Shown here piece after piece: positions 49,796 through 59,293 of a stretch of 64,000 nt of DNA. The notes under the pieces are model-generated. The model was given only the letters and a program-made list of their open reading frames with translations, did not search any database and was not told the DNA's origin. A program made the translations under genes and the position numbers. The stretch is taken from NCBI GenBank assembly GCA_023442945.1, contig JAEZWW010000026.1, positions 135,626-199,625 of the forward strand, written 5' to 3'. The first letter of the stretch is position 1. Each line of letters opens with the position of its first letter. Source of the DNA: Pseudomonadota bacterium. Lineage in GTDB: Bacteria; Pseudomonadota; Gammaproteobacteria; Burkholderiales; Burkholderiaceae_C.

Positions 49796-49862
49796 GAAGT
49801 ATCTCCATCGACCTGTGGTGGCCCCTGCGCTGCCCGCCAAGACGAGCCCTGACGAGGAAGAC

Positions 49863-50990
49863 ATGATTGTTCTGAAGACCACCCAAAACCAATTGCTGGC
49901 TGCGCTTCAGTCCGTGTCGGGCATCGTCGAGCGGCGCCACACCTTGCCGGTGCTGGCCAACGTGCTGTTGCGCAAGACGGGCGAGACGATCCAGCTGACC
50001 ACGAGCGACCTGGAAATCCAGATCCGCACCAACGCCGAGCTGGGCGGTGACGCTGGCAACTTCGCCACCACTGTGGGCGCGCGCAAACTGATCGACATCC
50101 TGCGCACCATGCCGGCCGACCAGACCGTGAGCCTGGAATCGCAGCAGGCCAAGCTGGTGCTCAAGGGCGGCAAGAGCCGCTTCACGCTGCAGACGTTGCC
50201 GGCCGAAGACTTCCCACTGGTGCAGGAAGCGCCCAACTTCGGGCCCGCGTTCCAGGTGCCGCAAAAGACGCTCAAGCAACTGCTGGACCAGGTGGCTTTC
50301 GCCATGGCGGTGCACGACATCCGCTATTACCTGAACGGCATTCTGTTCGTGGCCGAAGGCCGCCAACTGAGCCTGGTCGCCACCGATGGTCACCGTCTGG
50401 CCTATACCGGCGCCACGCTCGACGTGGAAGTGCCCAAGCAGGAAGTGATCCTGCCGCGCAAGACCGTGATCGAGCTGCAGCGCCTGCTGTCCGACGCCAG
50501 CGTGCCCGAAGGCCAGGAGGCGCCGATGATCGAAATGCAGTTCGCCGGCAACCAGGCCAAGTTCAGCTTCGGCCACATGGAATTCGTGACCAAGCTGGTC
50601 GAAGGCAAGTTCCCCGACTACAACCGCGTCATTCCCAAGGCCCACAAGAACGCCGTCACCCTGGGGCGCGCGCCGCTGCTGGCCAGCCTGCAGCGCACCG
50701 CGATCCTGACCAGCGAGAAGTTCAAGGGCGTGCGCCTGAACGTCGAGCCCGGCCTGCTGCGCATTGCGTCCAACAACGCCGAGCAGGAAGAGGCCGTGGA
50801 CGAACTCGACATCGACTACGGCGGTGACGCCATCGAGATCGGCTTCAACGTTACCTACCTGATTGATGCGCTGGCCAACATGGGCCAGGACATGGTCAAG
50901 ATCGAGCTGCAGGACTCCAACAGCTCGGCCCTGGTGACGATCCCTGAGAACGCGCAATTCAAGTACGTCGTGATGCCGATGCGCATCTAA
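49863..50990 (+). CDS. dnaN: DNA polymerase III beta subunit (sliding clamp)
   Basis: Ring-shaped processivity clamp that holds polymerase and repair enzymes on DNA. It has 375 residues in three similar domains. The first begins VLKTTQNQLLAALQSVSGIV and the protein ends VTIPENAQFKYVVMPMRI, the usual clamp C-terminus. The ATG at 49863 was chosen because the domain starts there; the frame continues upstream without conserved sequence. Confidence 0.97.
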   Translation: MIVLKTTQNQLLAALQSVSGIVERRHTLPVLANVLLRKTGETIQLTTSDLEIQIRTNAELGGDAGNFATTVGARKLIDILRTMPADQTVSLESQQAKLVLKGGKSRFTLQTLPAEDFPLVQEAPNFGPAFQVPQKTLKQLLDQVAFAMAVHDIRYYLNGILFVAEGRQLSLVATDGHRLAYTGATLDVEVPKQEVILPRKTVIELQRLLSDASVPEGQEAPMIEMQFAGNQAKFSFGHMEFVTKLVEGKFPDYNRVIPKAHKNAVTLGRAPLLASLQRTAILTSEKFKGVRLNVEPGLLRIASNNAEQEEAVDELDIDYGGDAIEIGFNVTYLIDALANMGQDMVKIELQDSNSSALVTIPENAQFKYVVMPMRI

Positions 50991-51023
50991 CAATGCTACT
51001 GATTTGAGAGCTGCTTGCGCTCT
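50991..51023 (-). repeat. Partial dispersed repeat, fragment R11
   Basis: TGCTACTGATTTGAGAGC then TGCTTGCGCTCTGA matches the AGCTAT/GCGCA half of the family in reverse orientation. The TGGCCCTAG half is missing, replaced directly by the dnaN terminator. Confidence 0.6.
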
Positions 51024-51024
51024 G

Positions 51025-51048
51025 AACCCGCCGGCTCCGGCGGGTTTT
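51025..51048 (+). terminator. Intrinsic terminator between dnaN and gyrB
   Basis: CCCGCCGG and CCGGCGGG form a perfect 8-base stem with a 2-base loop, flanked by AA and TTTT. It would separate the dnaN and gyrB transcripts. Confidence 0.88.
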
Positions 51049-51074
51049 GACCTTTAAAAGTGCGAAAGAACGAC

Positions 51075-53657
51075 ATGACCGACCCCAACCAAAACCCCGA
51101 CCAACCGCGCCAACCCCAGGCGCCGCGTGGCGCCGACGGGTATGGCGAAGGTGCCATCCAGATCCTTGAAGGCCTGGAAGCCGTGCGCAAGCGCCCTGGC
51201 ATGTACATCGGCGACACCAGCGACGGCACCGGCCTGCACCACCTGGTGTTTGAGGTCGTCGACAACTCCATCGATGAAGCGCTGGCGGGTTTCTGCGACG
51301 ACATCGTCGTCACCATCCACAGCGACAACTCGCTCAGCGTGGTCGACAACGGCCGCGGCATCCCGACGGGCGTCAAGATGGACGACAAGCACGAGCCCAA
51401 GCGCTCGGCCGCTGAAATCGCCCTGACCGAATTGCACGCCGGTGGCAAGTTCAACCAGAACAGCTACAAGGTCTCAGGCGGCCTCCACGGCGTGGGCGTC
51501 AGCTGCGTAAACGCGCTGTCCAGCACGCTGCGCCTGACCGTGCGCCGCGACGGCAAGAAGCACGAGTTGGAATTCAGTCGCGGCTTCGTGCAGGACCGCG
51601 TGCTGGAGCAGGTCGACGGCTTTGAAATTTCGCCGATGAAGATCACGGGCGACACCGAAAAGCGCGGCACCGAAGTGCGCTTTCTGCCCGACACCGAGAT
51701 CTTCAGAGAAAACAACGAGTTCCACTACGAGATCCTCAGCAAGCGCCTGCGTGAACTCAGCTTTCTGAACAACGGCGTGCGCATCCGCCTGATCGACGAG
51801 CGCAGCGGCAAGGAAGACGACTTCTCGGGCGCCGGCGGCGTCAAGGGCTTTGTCGACTTCATCAACACCGGCAAGCGCGTGCTGCACCCCAACGCCTTCC
51901 ACGCCACGGGCACGCGCCCGGCCGATTCGTACGGCGGCATTCCCGGCACCGATATCGGCGTCGAAGTCGCCATGCAGTGGAATGACGGGTACAACGAACA
52001 GGTCTTGGCCTTCACCAATAACATTCCTCAGCGCGACGGCGGCACACACCTGACCGGGCTGCGCGCGGCGATGACGCGCGTGATCAGCAAGTACATCGCC
52101 GACAACGAGCTGGCCAAGAAGGCCAAGGTCGATGTGTCGGGCGACGACATGCGCGAAGGCCTGACCTGCGTGCTGAGCGTGAAGGTGCCCGAGCCGAAAT
52201 TCAGCAGCCAGACCAAGGACAAGCTGGTCAGCTCCGAAGTGCGCGCGCCGGTGGAAGACATCGTTGCCAAGTCGCTGGCCGAATACCTGGAGGAGCGCCC
52301 GAACGACGCCAAGATCATCTGCGGCAAGATTGTCGAAGCCGCCCGCGCGCGCGAAGCTGCCCGCAAGGCGCGCGAGATGACGCGCCGCAAAGGCGTGCTG
52401 GACGGCTTTGGCCTGCCCGGCAAGTTGGCCGACTGCCAGGAAAAAGACCCGTCGCAGTGCGAGATCTACATCGTCGAGGGCGACTCCGCCGGTGGCTCCG
52501 CCAAGCAAGGCCGCGACCGCAAGTTCCAGGCCATCCTGCCGCTGCGCGGCAAGATCCTGAACGTGGAGCGCGCGCGCTATGAAAAGCTGCTCAGCAGCAA
52601 CGAGATCGTCACGCTGATCACTGCCCTGGGCACCGGCATCGGCAAGACCGCGGTCGAATCCGGCAAGAGCGCGGCCGACGACTTCAACATCGACAAGCTG
52701 CGCTACCACCGCATCATCATCATGACCGACGCGGACGTAGACGGTGCGCACATCCGCACGCTGCTGCTGACCTTCTTCTACCGCCAGATGTCCGAGCTGG
52801 TCGAGCGCGGCCACATCTACATCGCCCAGCCGCCGCTGTACAAGGTCAAGGCCGGCAAGGAAGAGCTGTACCTGAAGGACGATTCGGCACTCGACGCCTT
52901 CCTGATGCGTATCGCACTGAAAGACGCCGTGGTCCACACCGGCGGCGCAGAGCCGCAGGCGCTGACCGGTGACACGCTGGCCGAGCTGGCGCGCAAATAC
53001 CAGGTGGCCGAATCGGTCATCGGCCGCCTGTCGGTCTTCATGGACCCGGAAGCGTTGCGCGCCATTGCCGGCGGCGTCGCGCTGAACCTGGACACGGTCG
53101 AAAGCGCCGAAGCCAGCGCCATCGCGCTGCAGCAAGCGCTGGCGGCCCTGCACACCAATGGCAGCGCGCCCGAAGTGGCGAGCGAATTCGACGTGCGCAC
53201 CGACAAGCCGATCCTGCGCATCAGCCGCACCCACCACGGCAACATCAAGAGCAGCGTGATCACGCAGGACTTTGTCCACGGCGCCGACTACGCCGCGCTG
53301 GTCGAAGCCGCGCAGACCTTCAAAGGCCTGCTGGGCGACGGCGCACGCGTCACCCGCGGCGAAGGCGAGCGCCAGCGCGAACAGGCGGTGGTCAACTTCC
53401 GTGACGCCATGCAATGGCTGCTGTCGGAGGCGGAGCGCACCACCAGCCGCCAGCGCTACAAGGGCCTAGGCGAGATGAACCCCGAGCAGCTGTGGGAAAC
53501 CACCATGGACCCGGCCGTGCGCCGCCTGCTGCGGGTGCAGATCGACGACGCCATCGAAGCCGACCGCGTGTTCACCACGCTGATGGGTGACGAGGTCGAG
53601 CCGCGCCGCGACTTCATCGAAACCAACGCGCTGCGCGCGGTGAACATCGACGCGTAA
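51075..53657 (+). CDS. gyrB: DNA gyrase subunit B
   Basis: ATPase subunit of DNA gyrase. It has 860 residues, longer than the E. coli protein and in line with betaproteobacterial GyrB. GHKL ATPase motifs EVVDNSIDEALAG, DNGRGIPTG and GGLHGVGVSCVNALSS are in the first 150 residues. The TOPRIM motif EGDSAGGSAKQGRDR and DADVDGAHIRTLLL follow, and the C-terminal part carries QRYKGLGEMNPEQLWETTMD. The ATG at 51075 was taken over the in-frame GTG at 51060. Confidence 0.98.
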   Translation: MTDPNQNPDQPRQPQAPRGADGYGEGAIQILEGLEAVRKRPGMYIGDTSDGTGLHHLVFEVVDNSIDEALAGFCDDIVVTIHSDNSLSVVDNGRGIPTGVKMDDKHEPKRSAAEIALTELHAGGKFNQNSYKVSGGLHGVGVSCVNALSSTLRLTVRRDGKKHELEFSRGFVQDRVLEQVDGFEISPMKITGDTEKRGTEVRFLPDTEIFRENNEFHYEILSKRLRELSFLNNGVRIRLIDERSGKEDDFSGAGGVKGFVDFINTGKRVLHPNAFHATGTRPADSYGGIPGTDIGVEVAMQWNDGYNEQVLAFTNNIPQRDGGTHLTGLRAAMTRVISKYIADNELAKKAKVDVSGDDMREGLTCVLSVKVPEPKFSSQTKDKLVSSEVRAPVEDIVAKSLAEYLEERPNDAKIICGKIVEAARAREAARKAREMTRRKGVLDGFGLPGKLADCQEKDPSQCEIYIVEGDSAGGSAKQGRDRKFQAILPLRGKILNVERARYEKLLSSNEIVTLITALGTGIGKTAVESGKSAADDFNIDKLRYHRIIIMTDADVDGAHIRTLLLTFFYRQMSELVERGHIYIAQPPLYKVKAGKEELYLKDDSALDAFLMRIALKDAVVHTGGAEPQALTGDTLAELARKYQVAESVIGRLSVFMDPEALRAIAGGVALNLDTVESAEASAIALQQALAALHTNGSAPEVASEFDVRTDKPILRISRTHHGNIKSSVITQDFVHGADYAALVEAAQTFKGLLGDGARVTRGEGERQREQAVVNFRDAMQWLLSEAERTTSRQRYKGLGEMNPEQLWETTMDPAVRRLLRVQIDDAIEADRVFTTLMGDEVEPRRDFIETNALRAVNIDA

Positions 53658-53723
53658 GGCGCTGGGCCGCGCGCCGCCCGTGCAACGCGGCGCGCGCGGT
53701 TGGGGCTGGCTTGACGTGGGCTT

Positions 53724-53786
53724 GGAGGCCTTTTGAGGCGCTGGCCCTAGAGCAGTCTGCGCGACCAGCTATAAAAAATAGAGTAA
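53724..53786 (+). repeat. Dispersed ~60-bp repeat, copy R12
   Basis: GAGGCGCTGGCCCTAGAGCA at 53735 and GTCTGCGCGACCAGCTATAA at 53755. It lies between the convergent gyrB and alpha/beta-hydrolase genes. Confidence 0.88.
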
Positions 53787-53853
53787 ACCGTTTGGGTCTG
53801 TTGCGCTCGGCGTGGCGTCGGCGTCCCCCGCTGGCGCAGCGCTCAGCGCGCGG

Positions 53854-55143
53854 TTACAGCGGAAAGCGCTGCTGCAGCCAGGGCAGGATCGCGGCCATCT
53901 GCTCCAGCACGGGGGCGTTCGGGTCTTCGCCTTCTTCCGGCTCGAAATAGTGCAAGCGGTTGGGGAAGTCGTGGCGCGTCTTGTCGACACTCGCCAGCGC
54001 GCCGAAGATCGCCTGCGTATGACTGGGGTAGACGTCCAGGTCCCTGCCGGCATGGATGACGATGACGGGCTCGGTCACCGCTTGTGCGGTTTTCAGCACG
54101 TCGGCACGGCTGCTGATGCCCGACCAGGTCGATAGCCAGGCGTCCGGCGTCAGGATGCGGGCAAAGCCCAACAGCTGAAAGTTCATGATGTCCGGCCGGT
54201 TGCTCAGCAGGCAGCCGTAGTCGCGCGCGCTCGGGTCCAGCCGGTTGTCGACGTAATGCAGGTTGGCCATGGTGCGCTGGGTGACCATGACGGGCGTGTG
54301 GTTGGCGCCCTGCAGTGCGGCGCGTTGGGCGGCAAAGGGCAGTTGGTCGAACGCGGGGAAGCGGCACACCGCTTCATGGCGCTGCCGTTCGGCAATCATG
54401 GCGCGCGCTAGGTCATCGATGCGCTGGACACGTGCCAGTTGGGCCGCGCGGTAGCGGGTGACGAACTCAGGCGTGTAATGCGTCCATTGCGGCGCGGGCT
54501 GAAAGCCGTTGGCCGGGTCGTACATGTCCAGCGACGCATCGGTCAGCAGCGGGTTGTGTTCGTCCACGACCGACGGGTCGATGGTCCCGTTGATCACGTT
54601 GCCTTGACCGGTGTGGGCCGCGCTGACGATCATGCCATCGAACGGTGGCATGGCGACGTCGGCCAGCGGGATCGGGCGCCCGCCGGGCGTCAGCTTCAAG
54701 CGTGCCGACGGCGCCGCCTTCGCCTGCTGCTGGTAGAAGCAGCCGAGCGAGCCGCCGCCCGAATTGCCCAGCCAGACGACCTGCTCCACCCCGCGCTCGT
54801 CGCGCAGCCATTGCACGTAGGCGGCCACGTCCATCAGCAACTGCTCGTGCACGCAGTTGGTGTCGTTGTTGTGCGATCGGACATTGGCGCCCACGCACAG
54901 GTAGCCGGCGCGCACCAGGGCGGGAAAAGCGTAGTGGCGCGAAAAGTCGACCCGTTGGTGTGCGGCGATGACGGCCACACGTGGGCGCGGGTGGTGGCGT
55001 GGCGCCCAGGCCAGGCCGCGCACCTGCACGCCGTCGTGCGCGTCCAGCACCAGCGATTCGACTTGCGCAAAGTCGTCGACCGGCTCGCGAAACCGGATCC
55101 AGCTGGCGCGCCAGTACTTGCTGTCGAGGGTGCGGGAGCTCAT
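53854..55143 (-). CDS. alpha/beta-hydrolase
   Basis: A 429-residue hydrolase. The nucleophile elbow is GNSGGG with S128, after a strand VEQVVWL. AHQRVDFSRHYAFP and NVRSHNNDTNCVHE lie near the oxyanion region, and VIVIHAGRDLDVYPSHT looks like the Asp-bearing strand. No signal peptide is visible. I do not recognise a specific substrate class. The next gene on the same strand is a TctC-type binding protein starting upstream at 56168, so they may belong together, for example for an ester or lactone. Confidence 0.8.
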   Translation of the reverse strand: MSSRTLDSKYWRASWIRFREPVDDFAQVESLVLDAHDGVQVRGLAWAPRHHPRPRVAVIAAHQRVDFSRHYAFPALVRAGYLCVGANVRSHNNDTNCVHEQLLMDVAAYVQWLRDERGVEQVVWLGNSGGGSLGCFYQQQAKAAPSARLKLTPGGRPIPLADVAMPPFDGMIVSAAHTGQGNVINGTIDPSVVDEHNPLLTDASLDMYDPANGFQPAPQWTHYTPEFVTRYRAAQLARVQRIDDLARAMIAERQRHEAVCRFPAFDQLPFAAQRAALQGANHTPVMVTQRTMANLHYVDNRLDPSARDYGCLLSNRPDIMNFQLLGFARILTPDAWLSTWSGISSRADVLKTAQAVTEPVIVIHAGRDLDVYPSHTQAIFGALASVDKTRHDFPNRLHYFEPEEGEDPNAPVLEQMAAILPWLQQRFPL

Positions 55144-55205
55144 CGGAGAAGTCCTTGTCGCGCCGTGGCGTTCGGGCCCAAAGGGCCGCCGCCTGAGGGC
55201 GCCGC

Positions 55206-56168
55206 TCAGCGGTCGAAAGTCAGACCCGAACGCTTGACCAGCGCCGCCCAGTTGGCGCTGTCGCGCTTCATGTCGGCCATGAAGGCATCGCCCTCGGCGA
55301 AGTTGTTCATCATGTCCAGGGCTTCCAGGCGCGTGCGCATGGCGGGCTCGTTCAGGATGGCCTTGAACTCGGCCTTCAGCCGCGTCGCGATGGGCGCGGG
55401 CAAGCCGGGCGGCGCCAGAAAGCCGTACCAGCCGACCCAGCCGAAGTCGTCCACGCCTTGCTCAGCAAAAGTAGGGATGTTGGGCGCAGATTTGGCGCGC
55501 TGAGGCGCGCTGATCCCCACCGGCACCAGTTTGCCGGTTTGCAGGTAGGGTTTCGCGCCCGCCATGGTCGCCAGGGCCATGTCGATCTGGCCGCCCAGCA
55601 GGTCGGTCAGCGCGGCGGGTTCGCCCTTGTAGGGCACCGAGAGAAGGCCCAGGTTACGGTGCTTGTTGAACGCCTCCATCACGACCTGCGTGCCGGTGGC
55701 GGTGGCACCGAAGCTCCACTTCTTGCCGGGCGCCAGGCGCAGCAAATCGGCTGCGTTGTGGACGCCCAATTCGGGTCGCACCACCAGCAACGTGACCACC
55801 GCGCCGATGCGCGTCAGCGGCGTGAAGTCGAATGGGTCGTAGCCGATCGACTTGTACTGGATGGGCGCCTGGATGTGCTGCGTCAGCGTTAACAGGATGG
55901 TGTAGCCGTCGGCCGGCGCACGCGCCGCTGCCACAGTGGCGATGGCGCCGTTGGCGCCCGGTTTGTTTTCCACAATGACGGGCTGGCCCAGCCGCGTCGA
56001 CAGTCGCGTGCCGAACTCGCGTGCCAGGATATCGCCGGCGCCGCCGGCCGCGGCGGGCGTGAGGATGCGGATCGGCCGGCTTGGCCAGGCGGTGTCATCG
56101 GCAAAGGCCGGGGCGGCCATCGTCGCCGCAGCGGCCAGCAGCAGGCCCAGAAGAGTGCGCTTGTCCAT
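55206..56168 (-). CDS. TctC/Bug-family periplasmic binding protein
   Basis: A 320-residue tripartite tricarboxylate transporter substrate-binding protein. The signal peptide ends in APAFA. It is followed by WPSRPIRILTPAAAGGAGD and NKPGANGAIATVAAARAPAD, both hallmarks of the Bug family, which is strongly expanded in Burkholderiales. The protein binds an organic acid or similar anion in the periplasm. No TctAB membrane genes are adjacent, which is normal for this orphan group. The ligand is unknown. Confidence 0.93.
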   Translation of the reverse strand: MDKRTLLGLLLAAAATMAAPAFADDTAWPSRPIRILTPAAAGGAGDILAREFGTRLSTRLGQPVIVENKPGANGAIATVAAARAPADGYTILLTLTQHIQAPIQYKSIGYDPFDFTPLTRIGAVVTLLVVRPELGVHNAADLLRLAPGKKWSFGATATGTQVVMEAFNKHRNLGLLSVPYKGEPAALTDLLGGQIDMALATMAGAKPYLQTGKLVPVGISAPQRAKSAPNIPTFAEQGVDDFGWVGWYGFLAPPGLPAPIATRLKAEFKAILNEPAMRTRLEALDMMNNFAEGDAFMADMKRDSANWAALVKRSGLTFDR

Positions 56169-56668
56169 GGGTGAAAAGTGGGGTGGTGTGGTTGGGGCGG
56201 CAGCGGCGGCGAGAAGCGTGCATCGCAGTACGTCAGCGGCAGCGGCATCCGAGGCTGGGTGATGTTTACTTCGCTATCTAATAATTTAGATCAAGGTCTG
56301 GCGAGGCGAATCGGGGTTTTCCCGCTGCCCATCGTGCGGGGAGACGGGCTACTTAGCGCGCGCGAGGTGGCTGCAGCGGCGGGGGGCGGCCGTTCGGTCG
56401 TCGACCGGGGGGACGCTTTCCGGCGCATGGACCTGTCTTCGTGCTGCCGTCGGTGGCGAAGGCGCGCCCGACACGCGCTGGGATCGTGCGGAGACTTTCG
56501 GACGTATCGCGGTTGAGCCCAGGAACAGATTGCGCAGACAGCTCCTGAATCAGGAGCAACTGCTTGCTGGACCCCCACGCACCGCTGCTGCGCGCGCTGC
56601 GTGGCTGGGTGCGCGCTCGCCCTTCGTGGCGCTGCGCCCCGCGGGTCCTCGTATCAGCAGCCCCGCCG
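56169..56668. other. 500-base intergenic region with repeat R13
   Basis: No supported gene. It holds an AT-rich hairpin (ATCTAA/TTAGAT, 56276-56291) about 110 bases upstream of the TctC-type gene, possibly near its promoter, and repeat copy R13 at its right end. The rest is GC-rich with only unconvincing reading frames. Confidence 0.5.
56513..56560 (+). repeat. Dispersed ~60-bp repeat, copy R13 (diverged)
   Basis: GAGCCCAGGAACAGATTGCG at 56515 and CAGACAGCTCCTGAATCAGG at 56535. The left half has lost the TAG of the core; the CTCC...GGAG end is like that of copy R16. Confidence 0.7.
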
Positions 56669-57739
56669 CTAGAACGGCAGTACCCGGTCCCCCAGACGCG
56701 CATCCGGCGTGCAGCGCGTGCCAATCGGCTCCCAGCCTTCGCGCACCACCACCTGGTCGGTGTCGTGGCAGAACTCGATGCGGCGCGCGCTGGGGGCGTG
56801 CCGACGCACGAAGGCTTCGATGTCGCCCGGCAGGCTGAACTGGAAGGCCATGCCCAGTTGCACGTCTTCCGGGTGGTCGTCCAGGTGCACCAGGGGCAGC
56901 AGGCTGCCGACCAGCTTGGTCAGGTGCGAATCGATGGCGATAGGTTTGGGGTTGTAGCCGGCTTGGCGCAGCCAGGTCTGCGCTTCGCTGCGCAGCGCGG
57001 GGCCGTCGGGCAGCGGTGCCCAGGCGGTGGCCAGCAGCTCGGCCACCCACTGGTTGCAGTTCTGGTAGCGCGTGCTGAACGGGTAGGCGTTGGCGCTGTA
57101 GGTGGCGGCCAACAGGCGGCTGACGCGCGGCATATCCAACGCGGCTTCGCGCAGGCGACGCGCGTCGTCTGCGGGCAGCAGCACGATGGAGACGTAGGCC
57201 AGATCGGGCGCCTCGGCGCTCATCAAAAAGCCGGCCAGGCCTTGGTCAAACAGGCGTGGGCGGCCTTGGTCGCAGTCGTAGTACAGCTGGCGCACCGTCC
57301 ACGGGATGTCGCCTTCGCCGTCCGAGCGCAGCAGGACGCCACCGTGCGAATAGTTGAGCTGAAAGCGCGACAGGTCCAGCCCGCTGCGGCCGATGAGGGC
57401 GACGTCTTCGCCGCTGGCTTGCAGCGTTTTGCGGATCACCGACGCGAATTGCAGCACGCGGTCCTGCTGGCGCGCGGTCTGCGGCGCGGTGTTGCCGCAA
57501 AACTGCATCGACAGGCCACGCGCGGGCTCGCCCTCGGCGGTGGCGGGCAGGGCGCTGGCGCGGGCGGTGCCGAAGGCGAGGGCGCAGGCGGCGGTCAGCG
57601 CAGCCGCGGCCCAGCGCAGGGGCGCGCCCGGCGCGCCGCCGGTGAAACGGCGACGGGCACGAAAAAGCCCGCGCGGGCGGGTCGCTGCGCGGGCGTGGGG
57701 GAAGCGCTCGGTGCTGGACGCGCTGGGGCGGGCCGGCAC
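56669..57739 (-). CDS. DUF2145-family exported protein
   Basis: A 356-residue protein of the DUF2145 family. After an arginine-rich N-terminus and an Ala-rich hydrophobic segment (RWAAAALTAACALAFGTARA) comes the mature domain with MQFCGNTAP, NYSHGGVLLR, YQNCNQWVAELLA and IEFCHDTDQVVVREGWEPIG. The conserved Cys, His and Asn positions suggest a papain-like or NlpC-like catalytic layout, but this is an inference. The only start in frame before the signal is a GTG at 57739, so the true N-terminus is uncertain. It lies three bases behind the next gene and is probably co-translated with it. Confidence 0.75.
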   Translation of the reverse strand: MPARPSASSTERFPHARAATRPRGLFRARRRFTGGAPGAPLRWAAAALTAACALAFGTARASALPATAEGEPARGLSMQFCGNTAPQTARQQDRVLQFASVIRKTLQASGEDVALIGRSGLDLSRFQLNYSHGGVLLRSDGEGDIPWTVRQLYYDCDQGRPRLFDQGLAGFLMSAEAPDLAYVSIVLLPADDARRLREAALDMPRVSRLLAATYSANAYPFSTRYQNCNQWVAELLATAWAPLPDGPALRSEAQTWLRQAGYNPKPIAIDSHLTKLVGSLLPLVHLDDHPEDVQLGMAFQFSLPGDIEAFVRRHAPSARRIEFCHDTDQVVVREGWEPIGTRCTPDARLGDRVLPF

Positions 57740-57742
57740 GCT

Positions 57743-58228
57743 TCAGCGCGTGATCGGGCGCGAATCCAATTCGGCCATCCAGGCGTCGGCCACCACCAGG
57801 AAGAAGGGGTCCTGCGATTGCGCCCGGGTGAACTGCACGCCGTAATCGCGGCGCGTGGCCTGTACCACGTCACCGGCAACGGGCGTTTGGCCGCCAAAGG
57901 CCTCGGTCGGCACGGTCAGGGCGAAGGGCTGGGCGCCTTCAACTTGCGGCTCCAATTGCAGGCGCAGCGTGTTGGCGTCGGCCGCGGGCTGCACGCCGGC
58001 AACGCGGTAGGCGCCGTCTTGCACCATGGCGGTCTTGTCCTTCGTTTTGTCCTTGTCATCGCTGCTGCTGTCGCTCAGGCTATCGATCGAGCCGGACGAG
58101 CCCTTGAGCGAGGCCGAACCCGCGCTGCTGGCCGACGAGCCCGAAGAGGCCAGACCGGTGGCCATGGCCGGCGCCAGCGCCAGGCAGGCCGCGGCCGCAA
58201 CCGCGGCGCGGAGAAGATTCAAGGACAT
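57743..58228 (-). CDS. small exported protein, serine/aspartate-rich
   Basis: A 161-residue protein that I do not recognise. A signal peptide (SLNLLRAAVAAAACLALAPA, then MATG) is followed by a Ser/Gly/Asp/Lys-rich low-complexity stretch (residues about 30-65). A small domain follows that contains GAYRVAGVQPAADANTLRLQ and PFFLVVADAWMAELDSRP. I chose the ATG at 58228, where the signal begins. It is immediately upstream of the DUF2145 gene and probably forms a functional pair in the periplasm. Confidence 0.65.
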   Translation of the reverse strand: MSLNLLRAAVAAAACLALAPAMATGLASSGSSASSAGSASLKGSSGSIDSLSDSSSDDKDKTKDKTAMVQDGAYRVAGVQPAADANTLRLQLEPQVEGAQPFALTVPTEAFGGQTPVAGDVVQATRRDYGVQFTRAQSQDPFFLVVADAWMAELDSRPITR

Positions 58229-58497
58229 CGTGGGCTCCCGAAAGAAGTTGAAATGGAGGGCGGCGGCAAAGGCCGTGGGCGCCAAAAAAGTTGGTGCGCA
58301 CTTGCAAGGAAAGCCCTTTGTCCCGGCCATTGCGCCAAACGACGACGCCAACGGCCAACGGAGGCTAACACAGGGTTTGCCCCGATTCAATCGGCGCGGC
58401 GGCCTTTTTGGCGCGCAGGATCGCGGCCAGGACAAGGCTGTCAAATCGCGGTCTTTGGCGCGTCCATCTGCCCTGTGCAAGCCCGCGCTCGCCGGCA

Positions 58498-59196
58498 TCA
58501 AGCCGGTCGCCTCGCCACGAGGAAGGCGCGCATGTCCTTGCGCCGCGTCCCGTGCCGCTCTGTCGCGATGACGGTGAGGCCCTGGCGCGCCAGGGCGGCC
58601 TGGAGCTGGTCTTCGTTGAAGCAGCTCAGTGCCGGCGCCTTGCCGATCAGGCGCAACAAGGGCGCGGCCACGTGGCCGATCAGCGGGTTCATTTCTCCGA
58701 TGCAAGGCGTTTTGGAGATGAACAAGCCGCCCGGCCGCAGCGCCTGCACCACCGTGCCCAGCGCCCGGTCCAGGTCGGTGGTCAGGTGCAGCAGGTTGAA
58801 GGCCAGCACGGCGTCAAAGGTGGCGTCCGCCAGGCCCTGCGCCTCGGCGTCCGCCACGGCAAAGCGCAGTTGCGGCGTGGGCTGCTGCGCCAGCTTTTCG
58901 CGGGCGATGGCGATCATCTCCGGCGACACATCGGTCGCCAGGTAGCGCCGCGTGTGTGGCGCCAGACGCAGCGCCGTGCTGCCGGTGCCGCAACCCAGCT
59001 CGAGCACGCGGTCGCCCGCGTTCAACAGGCCTTGCACGCGGTGCAAGGTGTGCTCGTAACCCGCCGGATCCGCGATCGGGTCGGCCGCGTACTTGCGCGC
59101 GGTGCGGTCCCAGAACAGAGCTTTGTCCGCCGCCGAACGGCCGGGGGACGAGGGCGGGGGCGCCGAAGGGCGCGGAGCGGTGACAGGTGACGACAT
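58498..59196 (-). CDS. class I SAM-dependent methyltransferase
   Basis: A 232-residue methyltransferase. Motif I VLELGCGTGSTALRL is near residue 65 and motif II/III is ATDVSPEMIAIA. The block DAVLAFNLLHLTTDLDRALG matches the UbiE/UbiG-type group. The substrate is unknown. The ATG at 59196 was preferred to the TTG ten codons upstream. It is divergent from the LysR gene at 59294, which could regulate it. Confidence 0.88.
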   Translation of the reverse strand: MSSPVTAPRPSAPPPSSPGRSAADKALFWDRTARKYAADPIADPAGYEHTLHRVQGLLNAGDRVLELGCGTGSTALRLAPHTRRYLATDVSPEMIAIAREKLAQQPTPQLRFAVADAEAQGLADATFDAVLAFNLLHLTTDLDRALGTVVQALRPGGLFISKTPCIGEMNPLIGHVAAPLLRLIGKAPALSCFNEDQLQAALARQGLTVIATERHGTRRKDMRAFLVARRPA

Positions 59197-59293
59197 GGAG
59201 GCAGGCCAGCGAGAAGCAAAGGACAACGCATGCTATCCATGCACGAATGCAAGGTAAATCGCGTTAAATTGCAGACAACCTATACGTTGATGC

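Noticed and set aside
49732..49862. dnaA-dnaN gap as the replication origin
   Set aside because: It has no DnaA box. Its visible content is a promoter-like TTGACA/TGATAC pair and a short inverted repeat.
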